The notes under the pieces were generated by a model. It did not search any database and was not told the DNA's origin. It worked only from the letters and a program-made list of their open reading frames with translations. DNA of 64,000 bases, taken from the NCBI GenBank assembly GCA_963666475.2, contig CAXXJM010000001.1, positions 1,798,001-1,862,000 of the forward strand, written 5' to 3'. The number at the start of each line of letters is the position of its first letter. Position 1 is the first letter of the stretch. The position numbers were made by a program, and so were the translations under genes. Source of the DNA: JBFHIZ01 sp963666475 (lineage in GTDB: Bacteria; Bacillota; Clostridia; Lachnospirales; Lachnospiraceae). This document shows positions 9,106 to 17,157 of this stretch, one piece after another.

Positions 9106-9699
9106 TCATTCACTTCTTATTTCTCTCAGAATAATTTCTTTACAATATCCAAAATATTTATCTACAGAAAATGCTTCTGCATCAATTAAGTATTGAATCG
9201 TAGCCCCTTCTAACAGTGAAATAATGACACTAGCCAACAATACCTTTTTTTCCGTCTTCATATTGATCGCATAAGTTTCGATCAATGTTTGCAATTCTTT
9301 TCTCCATCCAAAAAAAGAACGTTTAAATTCTTCTTTAAAATCTTCATCTATTCTAGATTGTATCCAAAAATCAATTTCCGCATAATCATATTTCGGTTCT
9401 TCTTTTATAAAAATAAGCTTTTGGTTTAAAAAAACATCCAACTGGCTCTCCAGATCATCCTTGGCATTTCGCATACCATCTTCCCGGAGTTCTATACAAC
9501 GGGTGGCCACTTCTTTTTGAGCTTCTAATAAGAGTTCTTTTTTACTTTTATAATAATAGTGAAGATTTGATTGGTAGACTTCTGCTTTTTCAGCGATACA
9601 CCGCATCCTTGTCTCACTTATCGTTTTTTCTTCAATGACATCCAAGGTTGCCTGTATGATTTTCTTGTCTGTTGATATATCTTCCTGTCTCGCCTTCAT
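9106..9699 (-). CDS. TetR-family regulator, paralogue of the one at 34254-34847
   Basis: A 197-residue TetR protein with an N-terminal DNA-binding domain (TRMRCIAEKAEVYQSNLHYY, residues about 30-50) and a C-terminal half with EGATIQYLIDAEAF near residue 165. The second TetR of this window has the same length and shares SNLHYY, the YDxAExDFW block and EGATxQYLID, so they are paralogues bracketing the purine island. It lies directly after the terminator of the ABC importer operon with no room for a normal promoter between, so expression by read-through is likely. It is a candidate repressor for the importer operon (operators at 14641-14725). Confidence 0.85.
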   Translation of the reverse strand: MKARQEDISTDKKIIQATLDVIEEKTISETRMRCIAEKAEVYQSNLHYYYKSKKELLLEAQKEVATRCIELREDGMRNAKDDLESQLDVFLNQKLIFIKEEPKYDYAEIDFWIQSRIDEDFKEEFKRSFFGWRKELQTLIETYAINMKTEKKVLLASVIISLLEGATIQYLIDAEAFSVDKYFGYCKEIILREIRSE

Positions 9700-9726
9700 T
9701 TCTATTTTGGTTCCTCCCCATCTTGT

Positions 9727-9780
9727 AAAAACGGGATTCAGAATGAACGTAGAACATTCTACCTCTTTCTAAATCCCGTA
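9727..9780 (-). terminator. Terminator of the ABC importer operon
   Basis: On the minus strand ACGGGATT pairs with AATCCCGT and runs into TTTTT; the inner loop has a smaller palindrome (GTAGAATGTTCTAC). It follows the BmpA-like gene by about 80 bases. Confidence 0.7.
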
Positions 9781-9858
9781 ATTAATTATTTATATCCTAC
9801 AATGCTTTGTTATAATTTGCAAGTCATTGTATATTCATTTACGAAGTTATTTCTTTCA

Positions 9859-10914
9859 TTACTGAATAAATGTTCCTTCTTTGATGCTTTCTACAATTTC
9901 TAAATATTGAGCTTGAATATCTTCAGAAACTGCTGCTCCAAAAGTACCTACACTAAGCGCACCATTTGAAAGATCTCCATAAATTGTTTTGTTTCCATAT
10001 GTACCATTGATTAAATCTTCCATGCAAAGTCCAATCATTGTTGCGTTGTCTGTTACTACACTGCCAATGATGATATCTGATTCCTGTGTTGCAAGAAGGT
10101 CACTTGGTTGTCCAATGTCATATTTGTTTTCATACTCAGCCAATGCTTCTCTTGCACCTGAATCTACCGCACTTGCATCACCAAAGAATACATCCACATC
10201 ATTTAAGGAAATCATAGAATTTGCAATTTCTTTTCCTTTTGCTCCGTCACTAAAGGAGTTTGCAAATGCAGAATAAACTTCAATTTCTGGGTTGATTTGC
10301 TTTGCTGCAGCTTCAAAACTTGCAAGTTTTGTAAGTGTTGTATCTAGTTCCATACCGCCAATAAATCCAATGCTGTTTGTGGTTGACATAAGACCTGCTA
10401 ACGCTCCTGCCATATAACCAATCTGCTCTGCATTTGGTAAAATTGAGGTAATGTTATCTGACTCAAGTACTCCGTTTAATAAGATGAATTTTACATCTGG
10501 ATAATCTGCGGCTACTTCACTTACGGAATCAGAATATTGATTTCCTGGTGCAAAGATCAGATCAAATCCTAAATCAGCGTAAGATCTCATACTTGAAGCA
10601 AAATCTGCTGAAGTAAGACCATCCGTATACTGTGTTTCAAATCCATAAGATTCAGCTGCTGCAACCATTGCATTATAGCATGCAGCACCCCAACCTCCAT
10701 CAGCGATTGAAGAATCACAGATCATTGCTACTTTGTAAGTTTTTTCAACTTCTGTAGCTCCAACCTCTTCTGCTGATGCGTTGTCTGTTGTTACGTTCTC
10801 TGTTGTTGTCACCTCACTCGTTGTTGCTGTCTCTGCAGCTGTAGATCCGCATCCGACCAATCCCATAACAACAAGTGCTGTTGCTAGCGTTAAAGCTATC
10901 AGTTTCTTTCTCAT
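9859..10914 (-). CDS. BMP-family (PnrA/BmpA-like) nucleoside-binding lipoprotein
   Basis: A 351-residue extracytoplasmic solute-binding lipoprotein. A lipoprotein signal peptide ends in the lipobox LVGC (Cys22), followed by a Ser/Thr/Glu-rich linker to about residue 57. The BMP domain then begins with KVAMICDSSIADGGWG. Family members of this type (PnrA, BmpA, YufN) bind purine nucleosides. It is the last gene of a four-gene ABC operon and is followed by a terminator. Its position beside the purine genes supports nucleoside or purine uptake. Confidence 0.9.
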   Translation of the reverse strand: MRKKLIALTLATALVVMGLVGCGSTAAETATTSEVTTTENVTTDNASAEEVGATEVEKTYKVAMICDSSIADGGWGAACYNAMVAAAESYGFETQYTDGLTSADFASSMRSYADLGFDLIFAPGNQYSDSVSEVAADYPDVKFILLNGVLESDNITSILPNAEQIGYMAGALAGLMSTTNSIGFIGGMELDTTLTKLASFEAAAKQINPEIEVYSAFANSFSDGAKGKEIANSMISLNDVDVFFGDASAVDSGAREALAEYENKYDIGQPSDLLATQESDIIIGSVVTDNATMIGLCMEDLINGTYGNKTIYGDLSNGALSVGTFGAAVSEDIQAQYLEIVESIKEGTFIQ

Positions 10915-10969
10915 AATTTTTTCCTCCTAAATAGTGAATGTGTTATATAATCAAAGGCTTTGCCTGCAA

Positions 10970-11911
10970 TTATCTTTCCTCTTTAAAATATGGTTTTCCG
11001 TTTGCTTTTGGTCCGGCTTTCTTAATCCCAAAAAAGGCTAGTACAAATAAAGTACAAAGGTATGGAATCATTGCCAACAATTGGAAAGGAGTATTAGGGC
11101 TCATGACCTGCATACGTAACTGAAGTGCATCGGTAAATCCGAATAATAAGGCTGCCATTAAAACGCCTCCTGGCATCCATCTTCCAAAAATCACGGCAGA
11201 TAATGCGATAAATCCTCTTCCAGATACGACACCGTCGGAATAGGTACTGATATAGCATGTCGTCAGATAAGCTCCACCGATTCCCGCAAGACCACCACAT
11301 ATAACTGCTGCCAAATATTTTTGACCGATGACATTGATTCCAAGAGATTCTGCTGCTCGTGGGTATTCTCCAACAGAGCGAAAATTCAGACCTGCTTTGG
11401 TCTTATTCAAAAAGATATATGTAATCGGAACCAATAGATACGCAAAATAAACGATTGGTGTATGATTGAAAAGTATCGGCCCAAAAAATGGAATCTTACT
11501 CAGAAGTGGTATCGGAACCACGTTCATCAGCGTCGCACTAATTAGTGTAGAGCTGATTCCAAAATAAATCTTATAGATAAAGGATGCCAAGGCAGGAGCA
11601 AAAATATTGATTGCCATACCATAAACAATCTGTTCTGCTCCCAAAGTGATCGTACAAAAAGCATAAACCATATTGATTGCAATTCCACCAATTGCACCTG
11701 CTAATATTCCAATCAACGGATTTCCTGTTGTATAACTTGCAAGAAATCCTACCAATGAACCAAATGCCATGATTCCGTCCAGACCAATATTTACAAGTCC
11801 TGCACGTTCAGAATATAGTTCTGCTAAAGCTACAATTAAAATAGGCGTAGCCATTCGAATCATGGAGAGCAGTAACTCCTGCATAAAGTTGACATTTAAA
11901 ATAGCACTCAT
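10970..11911 (-). CDS. ABC importer permease 2 (NupQ/YufQ-like)
   Basis: A 313-residue inner permease of the BPD_transp_2 type used by nucleoside/ribose importers, with about 8-9 hydrophobic segments and the EYPRAAESLGINVIGQKYLA coupling-helix region. It overlaps the preceding permease gene by four bases (ATGA), showing translational coupling. It pairs with that permease and the double-domain ATPase. Confidence 0.9.
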   Translation of the reverse strand: MSAILNVNFMQELLLSMIRMATPILIVALAELYSERAGLVNIGLDGIMAFGSLVGFLASYTTGNPLIGILAGAIGGIAINMVYAFCTITLGAEQIVYGMAINIFAPALASFIYKIYFGISSTLISATLMNVVPIPLLSKIPFFGPILFNHTPIVYFAYLLVPITYIFLNKTKAGLNFRSVGEYPRAAESLGINVIGQKYLAAVICGGLAGIGGAYLTTCYISTYSDGVVSGRGFIALSAVIFGRWMPGGVLMAALLFGFTDALQLRMQVMSPNTPFQLLAMIPYLCTLFVLAFFGIKKAGPKANGKPYFKEER

Positions 11912-12972
11912 TCCTGCACCTCCTCTTTATTTTTTTGCAATCTATTTGCAAGAAACTGTCTGATCTTTGGAAGATTCATAATCGTACTTCCTGCCACAGC
12001 AAATACAATTACCAATGCCTGTATAATATCGATTACTGAAGTTGGCATTCCAGTTCCCACCTGCATGGTCGTAGCTCCTTTTCGAAGTACTGCGAAAAGA
12101 TAAGCCACAAGTACTGTTCCAACTGGATTGAGCTGACCAATCAAGGCAATTGCTACACCGTCAAATCCATAGCCATCTCCGAATCCAGACATCAGTCTGA
12201 ATTGTGTTCCATGAAGTTCAACACTTCCACCGATTCCTGCAATTGCACCTGAAATCGTAAATGACAAAAGCATTAGTTTTTTGACAGGAAACCCATTATA
12301 TAAGGCAGCTGTAGAGTTTAATCCGACCGAACGAAGTTTAAATCCTGCAGACGTATAAAACAGAAAATAATATACCAAAACTGCGATAATTAGTACAATT
12401 ACAATACCCGCATGCACTCTGGAGTCTTCAAAAATTCTACCAAGTTTTGCTGTTACTGCTGCTGTCTGCGGTACACTACCATCCCTTAGCGGACCGGAGT
12501 ATAGATAACCCATAAAGAGAATTGCAATATAATTTAACATAATACTAACAATCATTTCATTTAATCCACGCGTTACTTTTAAAATGCCAGGTATCAAGCC
12601 CCAAAGGCCTCCAGCAACTGCGCCACAGGAAATACTAATCATAAGTTGCAAGACTACAGGAAGACCTGCCAAATGATTTGCGAGCGATATACTAGCGACG
12701 GCACCCATCACAAATTGGCCTTCCGCTCCTAAGTTAAACACACCACATCGATACGCAAATGTAGCTGCAAGTCCAGTAAAGATCAGTGGTACAGCTTTTA
12801 TAATTGTTTCGCTGATATTCGATGCAGAACCAAATGCCCCTAAAAACAGATAATAATATGCTTCCCCTGCATTTCCACCGATTCCAGTAATCATGATTGC
12901 TCCAACTAGAAAAGACGCCAGAATAGAAATAATCGGTATTAGCACTTTGAATATTTTATTTTTTGTATTCAT
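11908..12972 (-). CDS. ABC importer permease 1 (NupP/YufP-like)
   Basis: A 354-residue permease of the same type, with multiple membrane segments and the GLNSTAALYNGFPVKKLMLL coupling region. It starts three bases after the ATPase gene stop and overlaps the next permease gene. Two different permeases plus one double ATPase and a BMP lipoprotein is the standard set for the bacterial nucleoside importer class. Confidence 0.9.
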   Translation of the reverse strand: MNTKNKIFKVLIPIISILASFLVGAIMITGIGGNAGEAYYYLFLGAFGSASNISETIIKAVPLIFTGLAATFAYRCGVFNLGAEGQFVMGAVASISLANHLAGLPVVLQLMISISCGAVAGGLWGLIPGILKVTRGLNEMIVSIMLNYIAILFMGYLYSGPLRDGSVPQTAAVTAKLGRIFEDSRVHAGIVIVLIIAVLVYYFLFYTSAGFKLRSVGLNSTAALYNGFPVKKLMLLSFTISGAIAGIGGSVELHGTQFRLMSGFGDGYGFDGVAIALIGQLNPVGTVLVAYLFAVLRKGATTMQVGTGMPTSVIDIIQALVIVFAVAGSTIMNLPKIRQFLANRLQKNKEEVQE

Positions 12973-12975
12973 TCT

Positions 12976-14502
12976 CTATACCTCCTTCTGTTGTACTTTC
13001 CCTGCCATCGCAAGTGAAATTTCTTTAATTGGTGGATTGATGCCTGAATAGCATCCAGCAATTTGCCCTTCGTACATTACAATGATACGATCGGATAATT
13101 TTAAGATTTCATCGAAATCTGCGCTGATCAGTAATACTCCACATCCCCTGTCTCTTGAAGCGACCATCTTATCATGAACATATTTTGTAGCTCCAATATC
13201 TAATCCTCTGGTTGGGTGAACTGCTACCAAAAGTTCCGGATTTTCTTCCATCTCTCTGGATAAAATGATCTTCTGCTGATTTCCTCCAGACAGATTTCTT
13301 ACTTCTTGATTTATGGATGCACATCGAATATCATATTTTTCTTTCATTTTATTTCCATAATTGGAAATCGCCTTTTTCCTCAAAAACAATCCTTTCCACT
13401 TGGAAATCGGTTCCTTTTCGAGATTTTTAAGAATTAAATTTTCTTTGACGCTCATATTTCCGATGAGTCCCATCTTATTTCTATCCTCTGGAATATGCGA
13501 GACACACGCATCAATAAATAATTTTGGATTGCTTTTGTTTATGCTTTTCGTTCGAAGTTCAACAACTCCAGATTCTGGAGACACTACTCCCGTGGCGATC
13601 TGTGCCAATTGAGACTGTCCATTTCCATCCACTCCAGCGATTCCTACGATTTCACCTTTTCCAACGGTGAGGGAAATATTATTGATTCCACTATGTTTCG
13701 ATTTCTTATTAAAGCTGACCTGATCCAACACAATAACAGGTTCCTTGGTACTCTCCACCTTGGTGTACTCGCTTTTCACTAGTTCTTTACCAATCATCAG
13801 GTTGGCTAATGAAACTGCGTCTGTATTCTCTTTATCCAGTGTTGTAATCGTCTTCCCAGCTCTCAATATGGTGATGCGATCACTGATATGAAGCACTTCT
13901 CTCATCTTATGCGAAATAAAGACGATCGATTTCTTTTCCTTGGTTAATTTTTGAATAATCTGAAACAGTCCTTCTACTTCCAAATCTGTAAGTGCTGCGG
14001 TCGGCTCATCCAGTATAAGTATCTCCGCCCCACGATAGAGTGCTTTTAGAATTTCTACTCTTTGCTGTTCCCCAACGGAAATCTCAGTAATTTCTTTATC
14101 CAGATCAATATCCAGCCCGTATTTTTCAGCAAGCTCTGTAATTTCTTTCTGAATCAGATCCTTTTGGATGAAAAAAGAACGATCCTTGGAAACTCCTAAT
14201 ATAATGTTCTCAAAAACTGTCATTGCTTCTACCAACATAAAGTGTTGATGAACCATTCCGATTCCATATTTTACGGCTTTCGAAGGAGAATCGATTCGCA
14301 CTTTCTGATCTCTCAAAAAAATCTGACCACTCGTTGGTTGATATAATCCCATAACAATGTTCATCAGAGTGCTTTTGCCAGCTCCATTTTCTCCAAGAAG
14401 AGTATGGACTTCGCCTTCACAAATGCTCAAGTTAATATTATGATTCGCAATAACATCTCCGAATTTTTTTGTGATCTGTTCCAATCTTAGGATTTCTTTC
14501 AT
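12976..14502 (-). CDS. ABC importer ATPase with two nucleotide-binding domains (NupO/YufO-like)
   Basis: About 508 residues with two ABC domains in tandem. Domain 1 has Walker A GENGAGKST (about 39-47), signature SVGEQQ and Walker B LILDEPTAALTD. Domain 2 has a degenerate Walker A (GVDGNGQSQL), the signature LSGGNQQK and a changed Walker B region (LLVAVHPTRGLDIGA), as is usual for the sugar/nucleoside class. Two ATG codons stand in tandem; the second (14502) sits seven bases from AAGGAG and is preferred. It is the first gene of the importer operon and lies downstream of an unusual leader (14551-14725). Confidence 0.92.
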   Translation of the reverse strand: MKEILRLEQITKKFGDVIANHNINLSICEGEVHTLLGENGAGKSTLMNIVMGLYQPTSGQIFLRDQKVRIDSPSKAVKYGIGMVHQHFMLVEAMTVFENIILGVSKDRSFFIQKDLIQKEITELAEKYGLDIDLDKEITEISVGEQQRVEILKALYRGAEILILDEPTAALTDLEVEGLFQIIQKLTKEKKSIVFISHKMREVLHISDRITILRAGKTITTLDKENTDAVSLANLMIGKELVKSEYTKVESTKEPVIVLDQVSFNKKSKHSGINNISLTVGKGEIVGIAGVDGNGQSQLAQIATGVVSPESGVVELRTKSINKSNPKLFIDACVSHIPEDRNKMGLIGNMSVKENLILKNLEKEPISKWKGLFLRKKAISNYGNKMKEKYDIRCASINQEVRNLSGGNQQKIILSREMEENPELLVAVHPTRGLDIGATKYVHDKMVASRDRGCGVLLISADFDEILKLSDRIIVMYEGQIAGCYSGINPPIKEISLAMAGKVQQKEV

Positions 14503-14550
14503 CATGGCACTCCTTTATTTCCTGTGATTCACCATCAAGATAATTATGGT

Positions 14551-14598
14551 AAAAAAAAAGATGTAGAAAAAAACCTCACGGCTTATTTCTACATCTTT
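14551..14598 (-). terminator. Strong hairpin-T run between ygeY-like gene and ABC operon (terminator/attenuator)
   Basis: On the minus strand a 13-base arm AAAGATGTAGAAA pairs perfectly with its partner; an inner five-base stem closes a GTGA tetraloop, and nine T follow. It ends the upstream catabolic operon. It also lies downstream of the promoter at 14697-14725, so transcripts of the ABC operon must pass it; attenuation is therefore possible. Confidence 0.85.
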
Positions 14599-14640
14599 GT
14601 ATGAAAGTCTATTATATTTTAAATTCATTTTGCAAATTAA

Positions 14641-14725
14641 CATTTGATCAAATGGTAAAACAATCTTAAAAAAATATTTGGTCAAATGGTAAAATCAGTA
14701 TATCATTATTTGGTCAAACAGTCAA
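14641..14725 (-). promoter_or_regulatory. Promoter with three-operator array for the ABC importer operon
   Basis: On the minus strand TTGACT (14720-14725) and TATACT (14697-14702) are separated by 17 bases. Three palindromic copies of ATTTGRYCAAAT overlap or follow the promoter: 14708-14719, 14676-14687 and the perfect CATTTGATCAAATG at 14641-14654. Their centres are 32 and 34 bases apart, about three helical turns. This is what a TetR-type repressor array looks like; one of the two paralogous TetR proteins is the natural candidate, by inference. Confidence 0.75.
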
Positions 14726-14755
14726 TCATGTTTTTTTATTTTTTTATTTGAATTT

Positions 14756-15943
14756 TTACTCTACCAGGAGGGCTTTCATGATCCCCTGATAGCACTCTTC
14801 CACTTTTGTAAGCTGATCAATTTCAATGTATTCATCAATGGTGTGTGCAAGTCGTTCATCCGATGGACCCATCCCGATCGTTTTAATTCCATTTTCGCCC
14901 GCATAATGACTTCCATTTGTACAGAAGTTGTATTGCGTGATTTCTGGATCAAATCCCATTCCCTGTAATTGTTTGATTACATCAACAACAAAGTCTTCTT
15001 CTTTTGAAAATAACCAACCTGGAAAAAAACGTTCTCCAAAGATTGTTTCGCTTGTGTAGCATTTTTCTTCACCGGTCGCGAACGATACCTTGGCTTTAAT
15101 CTGTTTATCTTCTTCCATTAATTTATCCAAAACATTTTGTATCGGTTCTAGAACGGTTTCCTTGGTTTCACCAACCAGAAGTCTTCTGTCATACGTTGCC
15201 CTACAGTACTCAGGAACTACACTGGCTCCTGGATATGGGCTTGATTTGATATCGGTAAGTTCCAGTATCCCTTTTCCAAGCACAGCATGTTTTGAAGGTT
15301 CAATCTCACGAATTGCTCCAATTACTTTACTCATCGCATATACTGCATTGTTTCCTTTTTCCGGACTGGCAGAGTGAGCAGGTACACCAAAAGTTTCCAC
15401 AACGACCTCTCCTCTACCTCTTTGCCCAATCTTTAGATTCAAGTTCGACGCTTCACCAATTACAACATAGTCAGGCGCTACATATTCGCTAATCTTTCTA
15501 GCTGCCACTCCTTCAAAACATTCTTCGTGCACCACGCCGGCAACATATAGTTCTCCAGCAAAATCTTTCTTACTTTCTTGAGCGAACTCTGCAACAGCAC
15601 AGGCCATCGCTGCTACGGCTCCTTTCATATCACTTGTTCCACGTCCATAAATCTTCCCGTCTTCTATTTCCGCTCCAAATGGCGCATGAGTCCATTTTTC
15701 TTCATTGACTACTGGTACCGTATCCATGTGACCATCAAACAGTATTTTCTTTCCAGGGCGATTCCCTTTCATTACCCCTATGACATTTCCATAGATATCA
15801 ATTTTCACTTCATCAAATCCTTTTTTTACAAAATAATCGGATAAGACCTTACCTACAGCTTCCTCTTCTCCTGAATAACTTCTCGTTTTGACGAGTTTTT
15901 GACAAAGCTCAATTACTTCCTGTTTTTGTTCTTCTCTTAACAT
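14756..15943 (-). CDS. ygeY: YgeY-like M20-family peptidase/deacylase
   Basis: About 395 residues, M20 metal-dependent amidohydrolase fold. Visible metal and catalytic motifs are DGHMDTV (about 74-80), GRGTSDMKG, the HEE pair, GEAS and the C-terminal HTIDEYI. The ATG at 15943 is preferred over the one six bases earlier because GGAGG is then six bases away. It is the last gene of the purine catabolic operon, right after the diaminopropionate ammonia-lyase gene, in the same order as E. coli ygeX-ygeY. It likely removes an acyl or carbamoyl group to yield the diamino acid used by YgeX; the exact substrate is not settled by sequence. Confidence 0.88.
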   Translation of the reverse strand: MLREEQKQEVIELCQKLVKTRSYSGEEEAVGKVLSDYFVKKGFDEVKIDIYGNVIGVMKGNRPGKKILFDGHMDTVPVVNEEKWTHAPFGAEIEDGKIYGRGTSDMKGAVAAMACAVAEFAQESKKDFAGELYVAGVVHEECFEGVAARKISEYVAPDYVVIGEASNLNLKIGQRGRGEVVVETFGVPAHSASPEKGNNAVYAMSKVIGAIREIEPSKHAVLGKGILELTDIKSSPYPGASVVPEYCRATYDRRLLVGETKETVLEPIQNVLDKLMEEDKQIKAKVSFATGEEKCYTSETIFGERFFPGWLFSKEEDFVVDVIKQLQGMGFDPEITQYNFCTNGSHYAGENGIKTIGMGPSDERLAHTIDEYIEIDQLTKVEECYQGIMKALLVE

Positions 15944-15957
15944 GTTCATCCTCCACT

Positions 15958-17157
15958 TTATTGTTCATCAGATCTTGGATACGCACCGTCCCAGACGATA
16001 CGATGATAGTTTTCTTTATCGGTATCTCCTTCTGTACTAAAAAATAAAAGAACAGAATTTTCATCGATTTTTAATTTATCTTTCCAATCTGTTAATTCAT
16101 CATTGGTCATGACCTCATAAAATAATCCAACTCCTGCTGCACCACTCTCACCTGAAACAATACGTGGGTCATTACCTTCTGGCGAAGACAATACACGCAT
16201 TCCCTGCGCCGCAGTAAAATCTGGGCAAGAAATAAAATTGTCGCAATAATTTCGAAGTATATCAATTCCTACGGTCACTGGCTCCCCGCAAGCAAGACCT
16301 GCCATGATCGTATTCATATCGCCTGTTACCGGATGAATCTTTCCATCGTTCATTTGCATTGTTTTGTAAATACAAGCAGCTTCATTGGGTTCAACGATGG
16401 TAATGATTGGACAATCTTCTTGATATACGGATGCAAAAAATCCTGTCATTGCGGAAGCAAACGATCCAACTCCTGCCTGTAAAAAAATATGGGTCGGCTT
16501 TTTACCGTCCAACTGCTCATACGCTTCATAAGCCATCGTGGTATATCCTTGCATGATATGTGTTGGTATCGCTTCATATCCTTCCCAAGACGTATCTTGC
16601 ACTAAAACCCATCCATTTTCGTTGGCATGAACACTTGCAAGACGTACTGCGTCATCGTAATTTAATTCTGTGATATCTGCTTTTGCACCACATGCTCTGA
16701 TATTTTCCAAACGCTCCATCGCACTACCTTTCGGCATATAGATAACAGAAGACTGTTTTAATTCATTTACGGTCCATGCAACACCCCGCCCATGGTTTCC
16801 ATCCGTAGCGGAAATAAAGGTTATCTCACCCAGTTTTTCTCGAATTTCTTCAGAAACCATTTTTTTAAATGGCAGTTCTTCGATGTCCATGCTCAGTTTT
16901 TCAGCAATATAGCTTCCAATCGCATAACTTCCTCCAAGAACCTTAAAAGCGTTTAGGCCGAATCGGTAAGATTCATCTTTTACAAAGATATTTTTTACAC
17001 CAAATTTAACAGCTAATTCTTTTAAGTTGCATAGAGGAGTTTGCTCATAATTTGGAAAACTTTGATGAAACTGGTTCACTTTTTTGCCTATATCTAAACC
17101 TAAATGATTGATCGATGCCTTTTTATTTTTCTCCTGTTGTACGATTTTAAAACTCAT
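15958..17157 (-). CDS. ygeX: Diaminopropionate ammonia-lyase
   Basis: A 399-residue PLP enzyme of fold type II. The PLP lysine is Lys72 in RFGLNAFKVLGGSYA, with SATDGNHGRGVAW (phosphate/substrate loop) and a glycine-rich QAGVGSFASAM motif. The family converts 2,3-diaminopropionate to pyruvate and two ammonia, a final energy-yielding step in the anaerobic purine/urate route of gut bacteria. The gene overlaps the ferredoxin-coding end of the YgfK-like gene by 11 bases and is followed by ygeY. Confidence 0.93.
   Translation of the reverse strand: MSFKIVQQEKNKKASINHLGLDIGKKVNQFHQSFPNYEQTPLCNLKELAVKFGVKNIFVKDESYRFGLNAFKVLGGSYAIGSYIAEKLSMDIEELPFKKMVSEEIREKLGEITFISATDGNHGRGVAWTVNELKQSSVIYMPKGSAMERLENIRACGAKADITELNYDDAVRLASVHANENGWVLVQDTSWEGYEAIPTHIMQGYTTMAYEAYEQLDGKKPTHIFLQAGVGSFASAMTGFFASVYQEDCPIITIVEPNEAACIYKTMQMNDGKIHPVTGDMNTIMAGLACGEPVTVGIDILRNYCDNFISCPDFTAAQGMRVLSSPEGNDPRIVSGESGAAGVGLFYEVMTNDELTDWKDKLKIDENSVLLFFSTEGDTDKENYHRIVWDGAYPRSDEQ

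Noticed and set aside
14599..14696. Purine riboswitch in the importer leader
   Set aside because: The conserved three-way-junction core and loop-loop sequence of the known purine class were not seen; only a hairpin and operators are there.
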